64,000 bases of DNA from assembly GCA_932294295.1 (NCBI GenBank), contig OW028576.1, forward strand, positions 42,492,747 through 42,556,746, read 5' to 3'. Positions 54,292 through 64,000 of this stretch are shown here, in pieces. Within the stretch, counting starts at the first letter, position 1. Each line of letters opens with the position of its first letter. A program made the translations under genes and the position numbers. The notes under the pieces are model-generated. The model saw nothing but the letters and a program-made list of their open reading frames with translations, did no database searches and was not told where the DNA came from. Source of the DNA: Alitta virens (taxonomy: Eukaryota > Annelida > Polychaeta > Phyllodocida > Nereididae).

Positions 54292-55827
54292 CTACAGTAT
54301 TTTCTGTTTGGTTTTCCTGAAGCAAAATAATTTAATGCCCTTCCAAACAAACCTTGAACAAATGCCCATCAAAAATACCGTAAATAGAAGCATGGCAATT
54401 ATGAAAAGAATTACATCAAGAGAATAGAACTGAAAAAAGTTCATTTCTCCAGCATAAGGGTGAAACAAGTGAAGTGCTCCTTCAGATTTAATTGTAAAGT
54501 TCACAAGATGGCGTAATTGTTGCTGTGGGGATACAACTTTGTCATTCAGCATATCAGCGGTCTTTCTGATATTTTCTCTGTAGATTGGATTCCCAAGAAC
54601 TTCTTTTATGGCATCAAGAAGTTGTGACTCTGTTAATGTGTGATAATCCAACTCGATACCAGCTTTCACTTTATTGACAAGTTTCCAAGCATGAAATTTT
54701 TGCTCGTTATGCAGAGGCATGGCAATAACTGGAACTCCATGATAAGCAGTTTCAAACACGCTGGATATTCCACAATGAGTGATAAAGAGTTTAACTTCAG
54801 GCCTAGCCAGAAGATCATTTTGTGGAAACCAGTCCAAAATGTGTGTATTTGGTTTCAAATACTTTGGTTTTTGTCCAGCATTCCTCCAGAGGACCGTTTG
54901 CGGCAACTGTCCAAATACATTTGCAAGCATTTCAGCTTTATTTGAGTCAAATTCAGGTACATATACTCCAAAGCTTAGCAAAATCACCCCATTGGTTGCC
55001 GAGGTAACAATGTTTTCGATATGCTCAGGTAATGGTGAAGGTTTCCGCATAAATAATCCAGAAATTGGGAAGATATGTGGCATCAGGGGAAGTGGTGAAT
55101 CTAAAACAAAATCCGTGTTTGTGACTACAAGTTTTCTATTTAAACTGGAGATTGGGATTTCATGATTGTACTCCTGCATTAAGGAAAGAAACGGTGCAGC
55201 GTACATTGGCCATATGAATTTGTTGAGAACAATCTTCAATAAGAAGTTCTTAAGTCTGCCAATGAAGTTCATGTCATCCGAAATGCACCCAGCCCCAGGT
55301 AAATGACAAGTGAAAGATGGAAATTGCGGATCAAAAATATTACCAATGCCTGGGACGGGGACATTAATATACCATATTGAAGTAATGTTGAGATATGCTG
55401 CAATCATACAACTACATGACGACTGCATATCACCAAAATAGAGGTCGAAGTGTGCATCCTTGAGCGATACCATTAAGTTTGTATTGGACACGACTTGTCG
55501 ACAGAAACCTATCTCTGCTGACAATGTGGCATCCACTCGACTGAAGAAATTCCAATTTGATTTTTTGTTTTCTTTAAATGCATGATGAACTGTTGCTGTA
55601 TCAAGTGGTACTTCAAACTCAATGACCTTCACAGATGTACTATTTACTCCTTTGCTAGTGGTGTTACTAACGAGAAATGACACCTCGTGCCCATCCATTC
55701 CTAAAATATCTGCTATCCTTAGCAAATTGAGAAAGCGAGAGTTGATTCCTGCAGAAAAAGGCACCACGAGGATCCTGTAACCTCCAACTGGTAGAAGAAT
55801 ACATAGTAGGCAAATAAAGATGTTCAT
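54292..55827 (-). CDS. UDP-glycosyltransferase (UGT family 1), single coding exon
   Basis: 511 residues, usual UGT length. Start taken at 55827, right after an acceptor (TTTCTCTTTTCCAG then ACGAAACATG), so the 5' UTR is split. Residues 1-16 are a signal peptide; the acceptor half follows, then the sugar-nucleotide half with LSFGVYVPEF, LDWFPQNDLL (about 325-335) and signature LFITHCGISSVFE to GVPVIAMPLHNEQ (347-376). A transmembrane helix (about 470-490) and a basic tail (KTKQKIL) anchor it in the ER, active site in the lumen. Such enzymes move a sugar, usually glucuronate or glucose, from UDP-sugar to small lipophilic molecules. Odd: the catalytic His (SHF) is Arg31 (SRF), HGG is HCG and the final Asp-Gln is Glu-Gln. 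The acidic dyad partner (FGD) is kept. Confidence 0.9.
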   Translation of the reverse strand: MNIFICLLCILLPVGGYRILVVPFSAGINSRFLNLLRIADILGMDGHEVSFLVSNTTSKGVNSTSVKVIEFEVPLDTATVHHAFKENKKSNWNFFSRVDATLSAEIGFCRQVVSNTNLMVSLKDAHFDLYFGDMQSSCSCMIAAYLNITSIWYINVPVPGIGNIFDPQFPSFTCHLPGAGCISDDMNFIGRLKNFLLKIVLNKFIWPMYAAPFLSLMQEYNHEIPISSLNRKLVVTNTDFVLDSPLPLMPHIFPISGLFMRKPSPLPEHIENIVTSATNGVILLSFGVYVPEFDSNKAEMLANVFGQLPQTVLWRNAGQKPKYLKPNTHILDWFPQNDLLARPEVKLFITHCGISSVFETAYHGVPVIAMPLHNEQKFHAWKLVNKVKAGIELDYHTLTESQLLDAIKEVLGNPIYRENIRKTADMLNDKVVSPQQQLRHLVNFTIKSEGALHLFHPYAGEMNFFQFYSLDVILFIIAMLLFTVFLMGICSRFVWKGIKLFCFRKTKQKIL

Positions 55828-55961
55828 GTTTCGTCTGGAAAAGAGAAATTCAATGTACGTCCATAGTAATATATCAGATGTTAGCAGCCATGTTGGCATT
55901 TTTGTCTCATTGACCTCATTTTGATTACGTTATGACCATTATGACATCATTACTTCTCCAT

Positions 55962-56050
55962 TGTTCTTGCACTCTGTGACCTCACCATGGCCATTGTCTA
56001 TTGATGACGTCATAATATTATTTCTAAGTACTAAGAGACGTCATTGGTAC
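55962..56050. repeat. Dispersed repeat, copy 2 of 2
   Basis: Matches 15488-15575. Lies 5' of the UGT gene. Confidence 0.8.
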
Positions 56051-58600
56051 TATTCGACTGGGAGTTTTCCGTGAAGTTTAGGCCACGCCCACTTGCGCAG
56101 TGGCAGTTCCGTGCTCTACGTAGATTTCCCAGTCAAATAAAAATTCCGGGAATTTGCCCCTTAACACACTGACAAAAATCTAACACAAGTCTGTCCAGAA
56201 CAAATTAGTATAGTGTACTTGGGTGGCATATAACAATTTATGCATTTTATGGTCTGATGGGCTATCCAAGGATATTGTAGAGCTAGTCTGATGTTCAAAG
56301 GTCATAGAACACCTATGAAGCAGTTATTAAATCTTGTCTATAAATTCAGTGAAAGGTTCAACAGGTCTGAAAATGGTATTATGATTGGACGAGCAGTTGA
56401 GCTGCTTTGTACTGCAGAACATGCATTTGGAAAAAAAGGACACATCTATAACTACGAACTAGACGTAGGCCTACTACAGACTATAAACAATTGCACATTG
56501 GGTGTACAGCATCCCTCAGACGATGAAATCAGCACCCAGTGACAATGTTGTGACAGTTAATACATAAGCATAGCACCCCTTATAATCACAACCAGTTTAT
56601 AGCACCCTTAATTTTAATTTTAATATAATCTCTGTCTATCAATATTCAACTAACAATACAACAACATATTTTGCTCGATTAATTATTATTTATGCACTGT
56701 CGCAATAGTACAGATCTGTTGAATAATAAGCCATACTATACACACAACATCAATTACATGAGCAAGAACAAAATCAGCATCTTGAAAAAGACACAATAAT
56801 GTGGGGATGCCCCCTTCTGAATTTTCACTTCCATGTAAGAGTCTTATAAATTATATTTCGTTTTTATTTCTATTACTTATTTATTTGTATCATTTATTGT
56901 AAATGCTCATTATTATATTTTTAGTTTTTACTTTATTATTATTTTGATCTTATTAATGGTATATTTACTTATTTAATTTGTTACAATATTCTATTTTATT
57001 ACATTTTAGTTGGGTTTTCATTGCTCATTCTTTTTTCTAAGTCTTTATATATGAATTTACTGAGAGCTCTTGTTGCCTTTGGTATGTTTAATGACATGAT
57101 TGACAGTAAACTTTGCTGTTTGTATTAAGTTATCATAGTATGGCACAAGTGGTTTAATGACATTTAGTAGTTCTGCCCTTTCGGGAATCTTACTAGGGCA
57201 CGCATATGGTTTACATTTTGTGATTGGCAAAGGTATTTCTAGTTTAAATTCGTGTTTGAAAATTTCATAGGTTCTAAGTTTTGGGTTTAGTGTACTGTCA
57301 TGTATCGATGTTATGGATGTTATCAGAATACATTTTCTTTAATTGTCATGAGATTCTTGTTTGTAATTTTTTGGTCTGTCCAATATAACTTTAAGTTACA
57401 AAAGTTCATGAAACCAATTAATGAGACATTTGGTTCCTACTTGCTTAAACAATGAAACAGATCATAGAATGAAGAAATGATACGATGTAGTGAACACTAC
57501 TTGATTGATTGATTGATTTAAATAGATTGGACTCAAAGCCTTATCATCTCATCATAATGTCTGCCTCTGGATACTGGCTTACTAAGCTTCAGACCCAGTA
57601 GCATTGATGGATAGATTTATGATAGACTGATAGAATTTATCTGTATACAGGCAATAACTAACCTATGCCAAGAGTTGTTTTGTTTCACGTTGTTTTGCCT
57701 AACAGTCGCTCTGCTGCACATTTGCATCTAAGTTTTGAAAATTATATTACTGGATGTGCGTTTTTCTTTTAAAAATTTTACGACAAAAATTATAATACAA
57801 ATTTGATAATTGCGTGGCATTAGTCTTATCTGTTGGTGCTTAAAGTTTTTTTTTTCATATATACTTACTCAACCTGTGGTATAAACCATCATTATTGTTT
57901 TAACTGAGTAAAATCTAAAGGACCATGGTAAAACAAACATACATTTCTCTCTTCTGTGAGAAACACTTTTTGCCTTGGCCTAGACCTTTGGCCTTGGCCT
58001 ATATTCAGAAACTGAATTAACTTGACTGAACCTGACTGATTTGGCAGAACTGACTGATTTGGCTAACTGACTTAAGTTTGCTGACTGGCTGATTACTGTA
58101 AGAAAAAAGCAAGAAAGAAGAAAAAAAAAAAAATGAACTAGTCCATTTTCGTACGTGAAACTTACAATTTGAGCATTTCTGACCTCTAAAACCTTCAATA
58201 CAAATAATACATAGATTAATGGTCCATTGGATATATAAACAACTTTATCTGGAGATGCAAAAATACAATTTGCATAATTATGTGTCTCATTCAACTTTTT
58301 TGTGACCCCAATTTGCCGATCATAGCTATTGTTAAAAACAATTCGTTGTACCAGATATGTGTATATTGTCATTGTAGCCAATGTAGGCCCTATTACCGTA
58401 CCAGTGAGGGTTGTTGACAGTAGTTATAGGCCTACATTTAAATGTCCGTAGGCAGTGTAGGCACCGCCCCAGCGAACTCGGGACGAAAATGAGGGACATG
58501 CTCTGCTTGGATTTGAAATCTCAACTCATGCCATTTTTTACAAACTTATGTTGGCCCAATACCCTGCATACATGTATGTTGTAAATAAAATTAAGTGGAT
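56051..58600. other. AT-rich spacer
   Basis: No exon I can defend. An 83-codon plus frame (56291-56542) has no family motif. TTGATTGATTGATTGATTTA at 57501-57520, then sequence matching (inverted) 15064-15110, is the tail of an old retroposon. A (T)n/(A)n stretch at 58115-58131. Confidence 0.4.
57501..57575 (-). mobile_element. Retroposon 3' end with (AATC)n tail
   Basis: On the minus strand CAGAGGCAGACATTATGATG and AAGGCTTTGAGTCCAATC end in a CAAT/AATC repeat tail. GGCAGACATAACGATGAGAC at about 15080 is the related piece. Confidence 0.5.
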
Positions 58601-58604
58601 CTCA

Positions 58605-60345
58605 CCTTAAAAAAGTGACAGGCGACATTTCCAATTCAATATGACATGGGACATTAAAATGTCATAGACATGTTTATCTAATGTGTGACACGTGTGTACA
58701 GTAGGTGGCATGGAAGCTCATGCGCCATCTAGTGTGAAATGGTGGTGAAATTTGGAATTCTAGTGGATGATTATCAAGCAGAGCAAAGGAAAATTTAGTG
58801 TTTATTTTTGTGTTATGACATTTGCGAAGTAATTTAATATATATATTTTTTTTTACACAGCTTCAACACCTCAACCTGAGACGGAAGCAATGGAGGAGTC
58901 TCCCATGATAATGATAAAAAAGTATTGACAGCACCTTTTGAAAAAGACCCCAGAATTTTTTTTCTTCAAATCCACTCCTAAAAATGATCCAGTTCATTAC
59001 CAATTATTTATGTAACCTATGACGGAAAATAAGGTGTCAACGGTTGGATATGTTTTTAATAATATCCCTGCAGTTTATTTAGCATAGATTTCATCATAAT
59101 TTAATGTAAAGCATGCCAGTGCCATAGTTGACATTTTTGTGGGAGACCCACTGGACTGCCTACAGTACTACTTTCTTGAAGTGATTTCGGTGTCATTATC
59201 TGCTTTGTTCCAACAACTAATAGATACTGAAGGTGTGAATAGCAGAAAACATTTTGTGATTTTATCTGACTCAGTTTATTTGCAAATATTGGACCTCACA
59301 AATTCTCCTCAGTTCGACAATGTAGACAGTCTACAATGTAGAGCGTAAAATTACCACTCAGATGAACAAAAGACAAAGGGTGGCAAACTTTTTCAGTGCT
59401 AAATTCAATCCTAAAAGCATTCCCAACTACAGTAGATGCTGTTTTGAACTACCAAAAATGACTGATTCCTTGCACAGTTGACAGCTGATGATAAGGACAC
59501 CCAGGTCATGGTCTTGGGAGTAGTGGCCTCCGACAGCAAGAAGATGCTGCCCTTCTTCAAGCCTGGAGAAAATGTTGGTGCTGATGCTTACTAGAAGGTC
59601 CTGAGGGTACCACATCTTGTCATGGCTGAAGGCCAACTGCCCCGAGGGTAACTATGTGTGGATCCAGGATCGGGCTCCCTGCCACACGGCCAAGAAGGTG
59701 CAGCAATTCTGCCAAGCCAACTTTCCTGACTTCAGGCCGGCAGATTTCTGGCCCTCCTCCAGCCCGGACCAGAACCTGCTGGACTATGCTGTGTGGGACA
59801 TTTTAGAGCAGGAAACCAACAAGACCTTTCACCAAGGCTGCCATCAAGAAGGAGTGGACCAAGATGTCCAAGGACTTTATATAAAGAGTTGTGCACTTTT
59901 TTTAGGTTATTTTTGTCTTATCTTATGATTGATTGATCTTCTTGCTTGTTAATATCCTTTTTCAGTCAATAGCATAAAAAGCTAGTTTCGGAGTTGCAAC
60001 AATTTTTGAAAGTTTTGCCTCCCCACCCTGTACCTTCACCAACTGTGGCAAAAACACAAAGTGGACAAACTATTTGTTTGCCTGGAAGATATCGGAATTG
60101 TTGAAGCAAGTGCAAATTTTGTTGCCATGCAGTGGCTGGGAATGTGATGTAGAATCAGTTATTCAACATTTGATATATATAAATTATTGATCATAAAGTA
60201 GTAACATTTGTTGCAAGAAATGGTATATTTGTATGAACAAGACAGAATAATTATGTTAAAAAGTGACGTGCGAAAATACTTGCTCATTAAAATATGACGT
60301 GCGACGTGACTTGGTTTTGTTAAAAAGTGACGACAAAGGACATTC
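58605..60345. repeat. TTAAAAAGTGAC(G)-motif direct repeats flanking a transposase relic
   Basis: TTAAAAAAGTGACAGGCGACA (58606), TTAAAAAGTGACGTGCGA (60257), TTAAAATATGACGTGCGACG (60287) and TTAAAAAGTGACGACA (60318). The first is on one side and three on the other of the transposase fragment at 59490-59905. Could be element ends or a short tandem repeat. Confidence 0.4.
59490..59905 (+). pseudogene. Tc1/mariner-type transposase fragment (C-terminal half)
   Basis: VMVLGVVASDSKKMLPFFKPG (here in one frame with a TAG after NVGADAY), then, after a frameshift near 59600, SWLKANCPEGNYVWIQDRAP (second catalytic Asp in IQDRAPCHTAKKVQ) and WPSSSPDQNLLDYAVWDIL (third acidic position in LDYAVW, Asp). This is the DD(D/E) core of a mariner-like transposase. 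The N-terminal DNA-binding half is not recognisable, and no ends were found. Confidence 0.75.
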
Positions 60346-61071
60346 TTTCATATTTTGGGACCCATGTATACCCCCCAGCACACAGGCATCATTAAAATTG
60401 TTAACTCTAACACTAATACACTTACCCTAATGAAATTTTATACAGTAACACTTTATGTGGCTGAGTGGTGCCTTGTGATAGCCACACTGACATATCTTAG
60501 CTATGTTGTAAACGCTTGGAAAATTTTTATTTCTTGAGTGTTTATATAGTGTGTGAGATAAACCGAAACAATTGCCAATTGGCCCACATAGCCTGTTACA
60601 ATGCTAAATAAAGTCCAAAATGTCCTATTTGTTTAACTCTTGAATTTCTTCATTGTTCATTATATTCTGTTAAGTGTGATTTAATTAGATGTCTGAAATA
60701 ATACAGTGTTCCCATGGTTTATAATGTCTTACAAATATCTTACTTCTTATGAAGGTAAGCCTGCAGGAACCCTGTATTAACAGCAATCCATTCTGTTCAG
60801 AGTAAAGCCCAGTGAGCATAAAAAGTATTGTCTATCCTTTTCCTGCCATTTAATTGTTCTTTTTCAAAGATTTTATGCACAATAAGGAGTATTCAGTTTG
60901 CTAGAATTATCAACACAATAGCATGTTCCCTTAACTAATCTATAACTAAGTTTATCATTTATATGTCCAAAATAGTCATATATGGGTTATGGCAATGATC
61001 CTAAGGAATATATATGAAATTCAGCAATGTTATGCCACATAAAGATGTTGGGTATAATTTCATACAAAATG
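60346..61071. other. Spacer
   Basis: No feature recognised. Confidence 0.4.
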
Positions 61072-62618
61072 AACCTTTAAAGGGGAACTAACACCTTCAG
61101 CACTTTGCCTTTCATATGTTAGCTTGGGTCCATTAAAACAAATCCCCGATATTCAAAACTTGTATATATGCCCTGGTTAAGTAATATCCTGCATTTATTA
61201 GCTCCATGTTGTGAGCTACGGAGGCCGCCATTTTCAACTATACGGGTGTTTTGCTCTCGCCGGAAATACGTCACTGTTGTACTTAGGTCAAAGGCAATGA
61301 GAGCCAAGTGCAATCCAATTGCTTGACTATAGGTTAGCAGTGTCAGAAACAGGCCAAAATGTGTTAATTGCAATTGAAATAAGAGCATGTTACTGCCCTA
61401 ACCAAGTGTTAAGTAAATTGTCATTGAACAATTAGAAGATCTAGTAGATTTGTCTCTGTTAGGTATTTCATATAGGTAGATAATAATATAATGTATGTGA
61501 ATGATACTCTGCCAAAACGTATTGCTAATTTATTTGAAATTCCATTGCATAACCTAGCCACTAGAAATTAGATTATTTTGCAAACACCTATTCATACCCT
61601 TCAGATTTATAATACCTTTGGCTGCATTTACCACAGCAATTAAGAAATGTAAATACTTAAATATCATTTGTAAAATCCTATTCAAAAATCACGTTTTAAT
61701 CACTATTAGCATTATATATATTTTTTTTTTGTTTTTTTCTCTTTTCATTGAAAAATGGTGTTGATAATACGGAAATTAAGTCCAATGTTTATTTTTCTCA
61801 TTTTCTTGTTGCCTTGTTTTATATATTCTGTATTTTTGATTGAGTAAATTTTTTTTAACTTTTACTGGGGGGCATCCACCCTATGGGTTACTGTATATTG
61901 TTATATTCGGGTGTACCCCCATTTACCAGTCAGTTTTGTGAATTCATGTATTATGTAACACTAAGTTGTAGTAGTAAAATTGTATTTGTCGAAATTGGTG
62001 AAAATAAAATAAACTCTCTAAAAATTCTATGCATGTATATAATATTTTAGTTTACATTGTATTCGATTTTAACATTATGTGTATTCTATCTATCTATCTA
62101 ACTATCTAACTATGCACTTGTTAATAGAACAGTGTTAAACAATTAAAATCCATTTATAAGTTAAGGCGAAGCTTTATAAAATTGATGTATTGGAATAGTT
62201 CTGCAACAAATACGTTTTTTGAAAGAGAAAAAAGTGTATAGATTATTTATAACAACTTGAATTTTAGCTTAGTCTTTCCTCCTCCCGCATGAGTTTATAT
62301 GTCTAGCAATGCATGCTTTCAAGTTGCATACAATTGAACAAGTACAACTTGTTGTTCTTCACTAAAATTGCAATGAACTGGATTGCAATCTGTGCAGGAT
62401 TGCACTTAGGACATAAGTGACGTCACGGCCTTGCGTGCCGTGCACAATAATGGCGGCCCCCAGCGTGGTCGGGGGTGGTGCAAATTGCATGCTTATACAG
62501 GCTAAAATTCATACTAACTCGTCGTTTGAACACATTTTTTCGCGGCAATCGATATTTTTATATCTAATTGATCTTTTAAAATAAACATACTATTCTCCTT
62601 TAGTTCCCCTTTAAGGTT
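61072..62618. mobile_element. Large foldback element with CRE/YY1-like sites in its arms
   Basis: Ends AACCTTTAAAGGGGAACTAA (61072-61091) and its inverse at about 62600-62618. Arms of 250-300 bp are inverted copies: GAGGCCGCCATTTT, CCGGAAATACGTCAC and AAGTGCAATCC on the left; GGATTGCACTTAGGACATAA, GTGACGTCACGG and AATGGCGGCC on the right. The 900-bp AT-rich centre holds no transposase. (TATC)n at about 62089-62112. A non-autonomous DNA element. Confidence 0.7.
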
Positions 62619-63090
62619 TGTATTTTACTTGTATTTAAAAAATAAAGTCTAAATACAAATAAATACAAATCTTAAAGGTTTTTTTTATATGGAATGATAC
62701 TCAACACATCCATTTTAATGTCTATATAAGTCAAAATACTTTTTGCTTGCTGTTTACATGTGGCACATAACACAAACACACTATTGTTTGTGGCGTTTTA
62801 TTTTGCAATCATCAAAAAGACAGCTGTTAAAACATAAATATCACAAACGTATTACTATGTATATATAACATGATATGTAACTAAATAACATTAAATAAAT
62901 TAAGTTAATAGAAACTTACCTGGATTGGGCTGCATACACCAAGTACTGTCTCTCAGACAGTCTTATCTATTATGCCAAGTAATCCTTGGCTTGACATCCT
63001 TACTCACTTAAGAGTGCAGAGAGGCTCAAGGTGGGATTGCCACTTAAGAGGCCTTAAGTGGGTTCTCACTATTTACTGTAACAAAGCAAC
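62619..63090. other. LTR body and flank
   Basis: On the minus strand the likely LTR (starting 63100) runs into this stretch, with CTTAAGTGG/CCACTTAAG inverted pairs and a donor-like CAGGTAAG at about 62919-62926. Its end is not defined. Confidence 0.35.
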
Positions 63091-63100
63091 CAGTGCCACA
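62900..63100 (-). mobile_element. Presumed 3' LTR start with polypurine tract
   Basis: Minus strand: GACGGGGAATG (63101-63111), then TGTGGCACTGG. A purine-rich block followed by TG after the pol gene is the expected 3' LTR boundary. Only the start can be placed. Confidence 0.4.
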
Positions 63101-63326
63101 CATTCCCCGTCATTGAGAAAGTTGCCCTCAACTTAACTTTCCAACTTTAACACTTTAACATTGCACAGCACATACTTCTCATTTCACATTGCATTTGACA
63201 GTTAACAAGGTCTAACATCCTGAGACCAAATTAGTATCATCTTTAATAACAACAAAATAAACAATTTAGTTGCTAACAACTTTATTTGCCCCAGAAAACC
63301 AATCAATACAATGTATCAACAAAATA

Positions 63327-64000
63327 TTAATCTAAAGAACCAATTTGTTGCAAAACCTGTTGCAGAAGCGTAACTTTAGCCTGCCGTAAAACATAGTCTC
63401 TGCTACGTTGCCATTCTGGTGGTCTTTTCGTCCTGGTAGATCGTCGTAATGATGGTTGTGCTACCACCTCATCTGCAACTGGTGGAGCATCCACAATTTG
63501 AATTGTAGGTGTTTCTTGAGCAGGTGTTGCTTGCCTGTGCACACCCAGCTCATCCTCTTCTGGTGATTACTATCAGGGCTTGAATCCGAGGAACCACTAC
63601 CATCTCCTTGATCAGATGTTCTAGAGGATACACCATCTGCCTGGTCTGTAGCTCTTGAGTTCCTATGGTTTGCTTGCTCTGGAGTTGTGGTGGCTGGCCC
63701 TATGTCTCTAGCAGCTCGGGACCATGTTATAGGACCGTTGTAAGGCAGTTCCTCTGAGGAATCCGTACCATCACTGTCTGAAGTTGCCCCTGTAGTTTGT
63801 CGTTCGGGAGGTTCATGCTGCGCTCTCCGACAAGGTTTTGAGGCCTTCTCTGGGTTATGGTCTGGCATATGGATTAGTGGCAACAAGAGATTCCTGAAGC
63901 CTACGTACCCTGACTCAGTGATTATTTTCGTCCCGGACATCGTAGACAAGGTAATCCTTGTTGGGTACATCGACTACCTCATACACATCCTTCTTCCAGA
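63327..64000 (-). pseudogene. 3' end of a Ty3-like pol gene (integrase C-terminus), cut by window edge
   Basis: At the edge (about 63920-63995) the minus strand has KDVYEVVDVPNKDYLVYDV, the integrase C-terminal domain, followed after a stop or frameshift by the LLLPLIHMPDHNPE motif near 63850-63890. Then comes a Ser/Asp/Gln-rich tail and, in a second frame (63327-63542), a basic end with RRSTRTKRPPEW, usual at the C-terminus of such pol proteins. Frame changes show decay. The rest would lie beyond base 64000. Confidence 0.65.

Noticed and set aside
55828..55899. Longer UGT start at 55899
   Set aside because: An acceptor lies between the two ATGs, and the later ATG gives a normal signal peptide and family length.
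56291..56542. 83-codon plus frame
   Set aside because: No family resemblance, no acceptor or donor that fits, no codon signal I can judge by eye.
58861..58928. Possible terminal exon after TTTTTTTTTACACAG
   Set aside because: A good polypyrimidine tract and 21 open codons, but no partner exon upstream; chance is likely in T-rich DNA.
63461..63970. Ser/Asp-rich protein as a host gene
   Set aside because: It is the tail of a Ty3-like pol gene: integrase C-terminal and LLLP motifs precede it and an LTR start follows.

Overview
This is nuclear DNA of an animal, AT-rich and crowded with decayed transposable elements, with few genes. Four things point to a marine invertebrate. They are intron-bearing C2H2 zinc-finger and PAN-domain genes, tRNA-derived SINEs in many copies, CR1/jockey-type, Ty3-type, Tc1/mariner and foldback elements, and a Ty3-type element with integrase in front of reverse transcriptase (Gmr1-like order). 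That last arrangement was first described from deuterostomes, so a non-vertebrate deuterostome (hemichordate, echinoderm or cephalochordate) is my best guess. The species cannot be fixed from sequence alone.

Layout. 1-10 kb: no intact gene; a poly-G foldback, a duplicated CCAAT-rich repeat, a minus-strand Ty3-like relic (primer-binding site, gag, protease and RT pieces in order) cut by two SINEs, and degenerate repeats. 10.3-14.9 kb: Gmr1-like element broken by one frameshift, three stop codons and a SINE, lying between copies of an AGCTACC-type repeat. 15.8-16.1 kb: first coding exon of a secreted PAN/apple-domain protein (minus). 17-24.7 kb: SINEs, a Mutator-like foldback element set inside an old minisatellite, a dead LINE holding three SINEs, and a 109-bp tandem repeat.

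24.9-44 kb: six tandemly duplicated units on the minus strand, each built round one large C2H2 zinc-finger exon. Two are intact (exons ending at 27543 and 36088 on their 5' side), one is truncated after four fingers (32660), one is truncated later (40578), and two are wrecks (about 30.0 and 43.8 kb). Five of the six keep the same splice acceptor, always phase 1. The only well-supported start exon on this strand that ends in phase 1 is at 52255-52345, 8 kb upstream of the array. This suggests one leader exon spliced to alternative zinc-finger terminal exons; it is inference and needs RNA data. Beside the 40578 acceptor the intron has swollen into a 48-bp minisatellite of about 24 copies.

45-52 kb: two related elements with GTCAATTCGTCGA-type ends and many TCGTTGACA repeats, one containing a dead Tc1-like element; a MITE with perfect 38-bp inverted ends; a cluster of CRE and CCAAT motifs. 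54.3-55.8 kb: an intact single-exon UDP-glycosyltransferase (minus) whose catalytic-histidine position reads Arg. 56-64 kb: a mariner-type transposase fragment, a 1.5-kb foldback element whose arms carry CRE-like and YY1-like sites, and the 3' end of another Ty3-like pol gene with an LTR start running off the window.

The best-supported functional genes are the UGT, the two large zinc-finger exons and the PAN exon. Nearly everything else is repeat.
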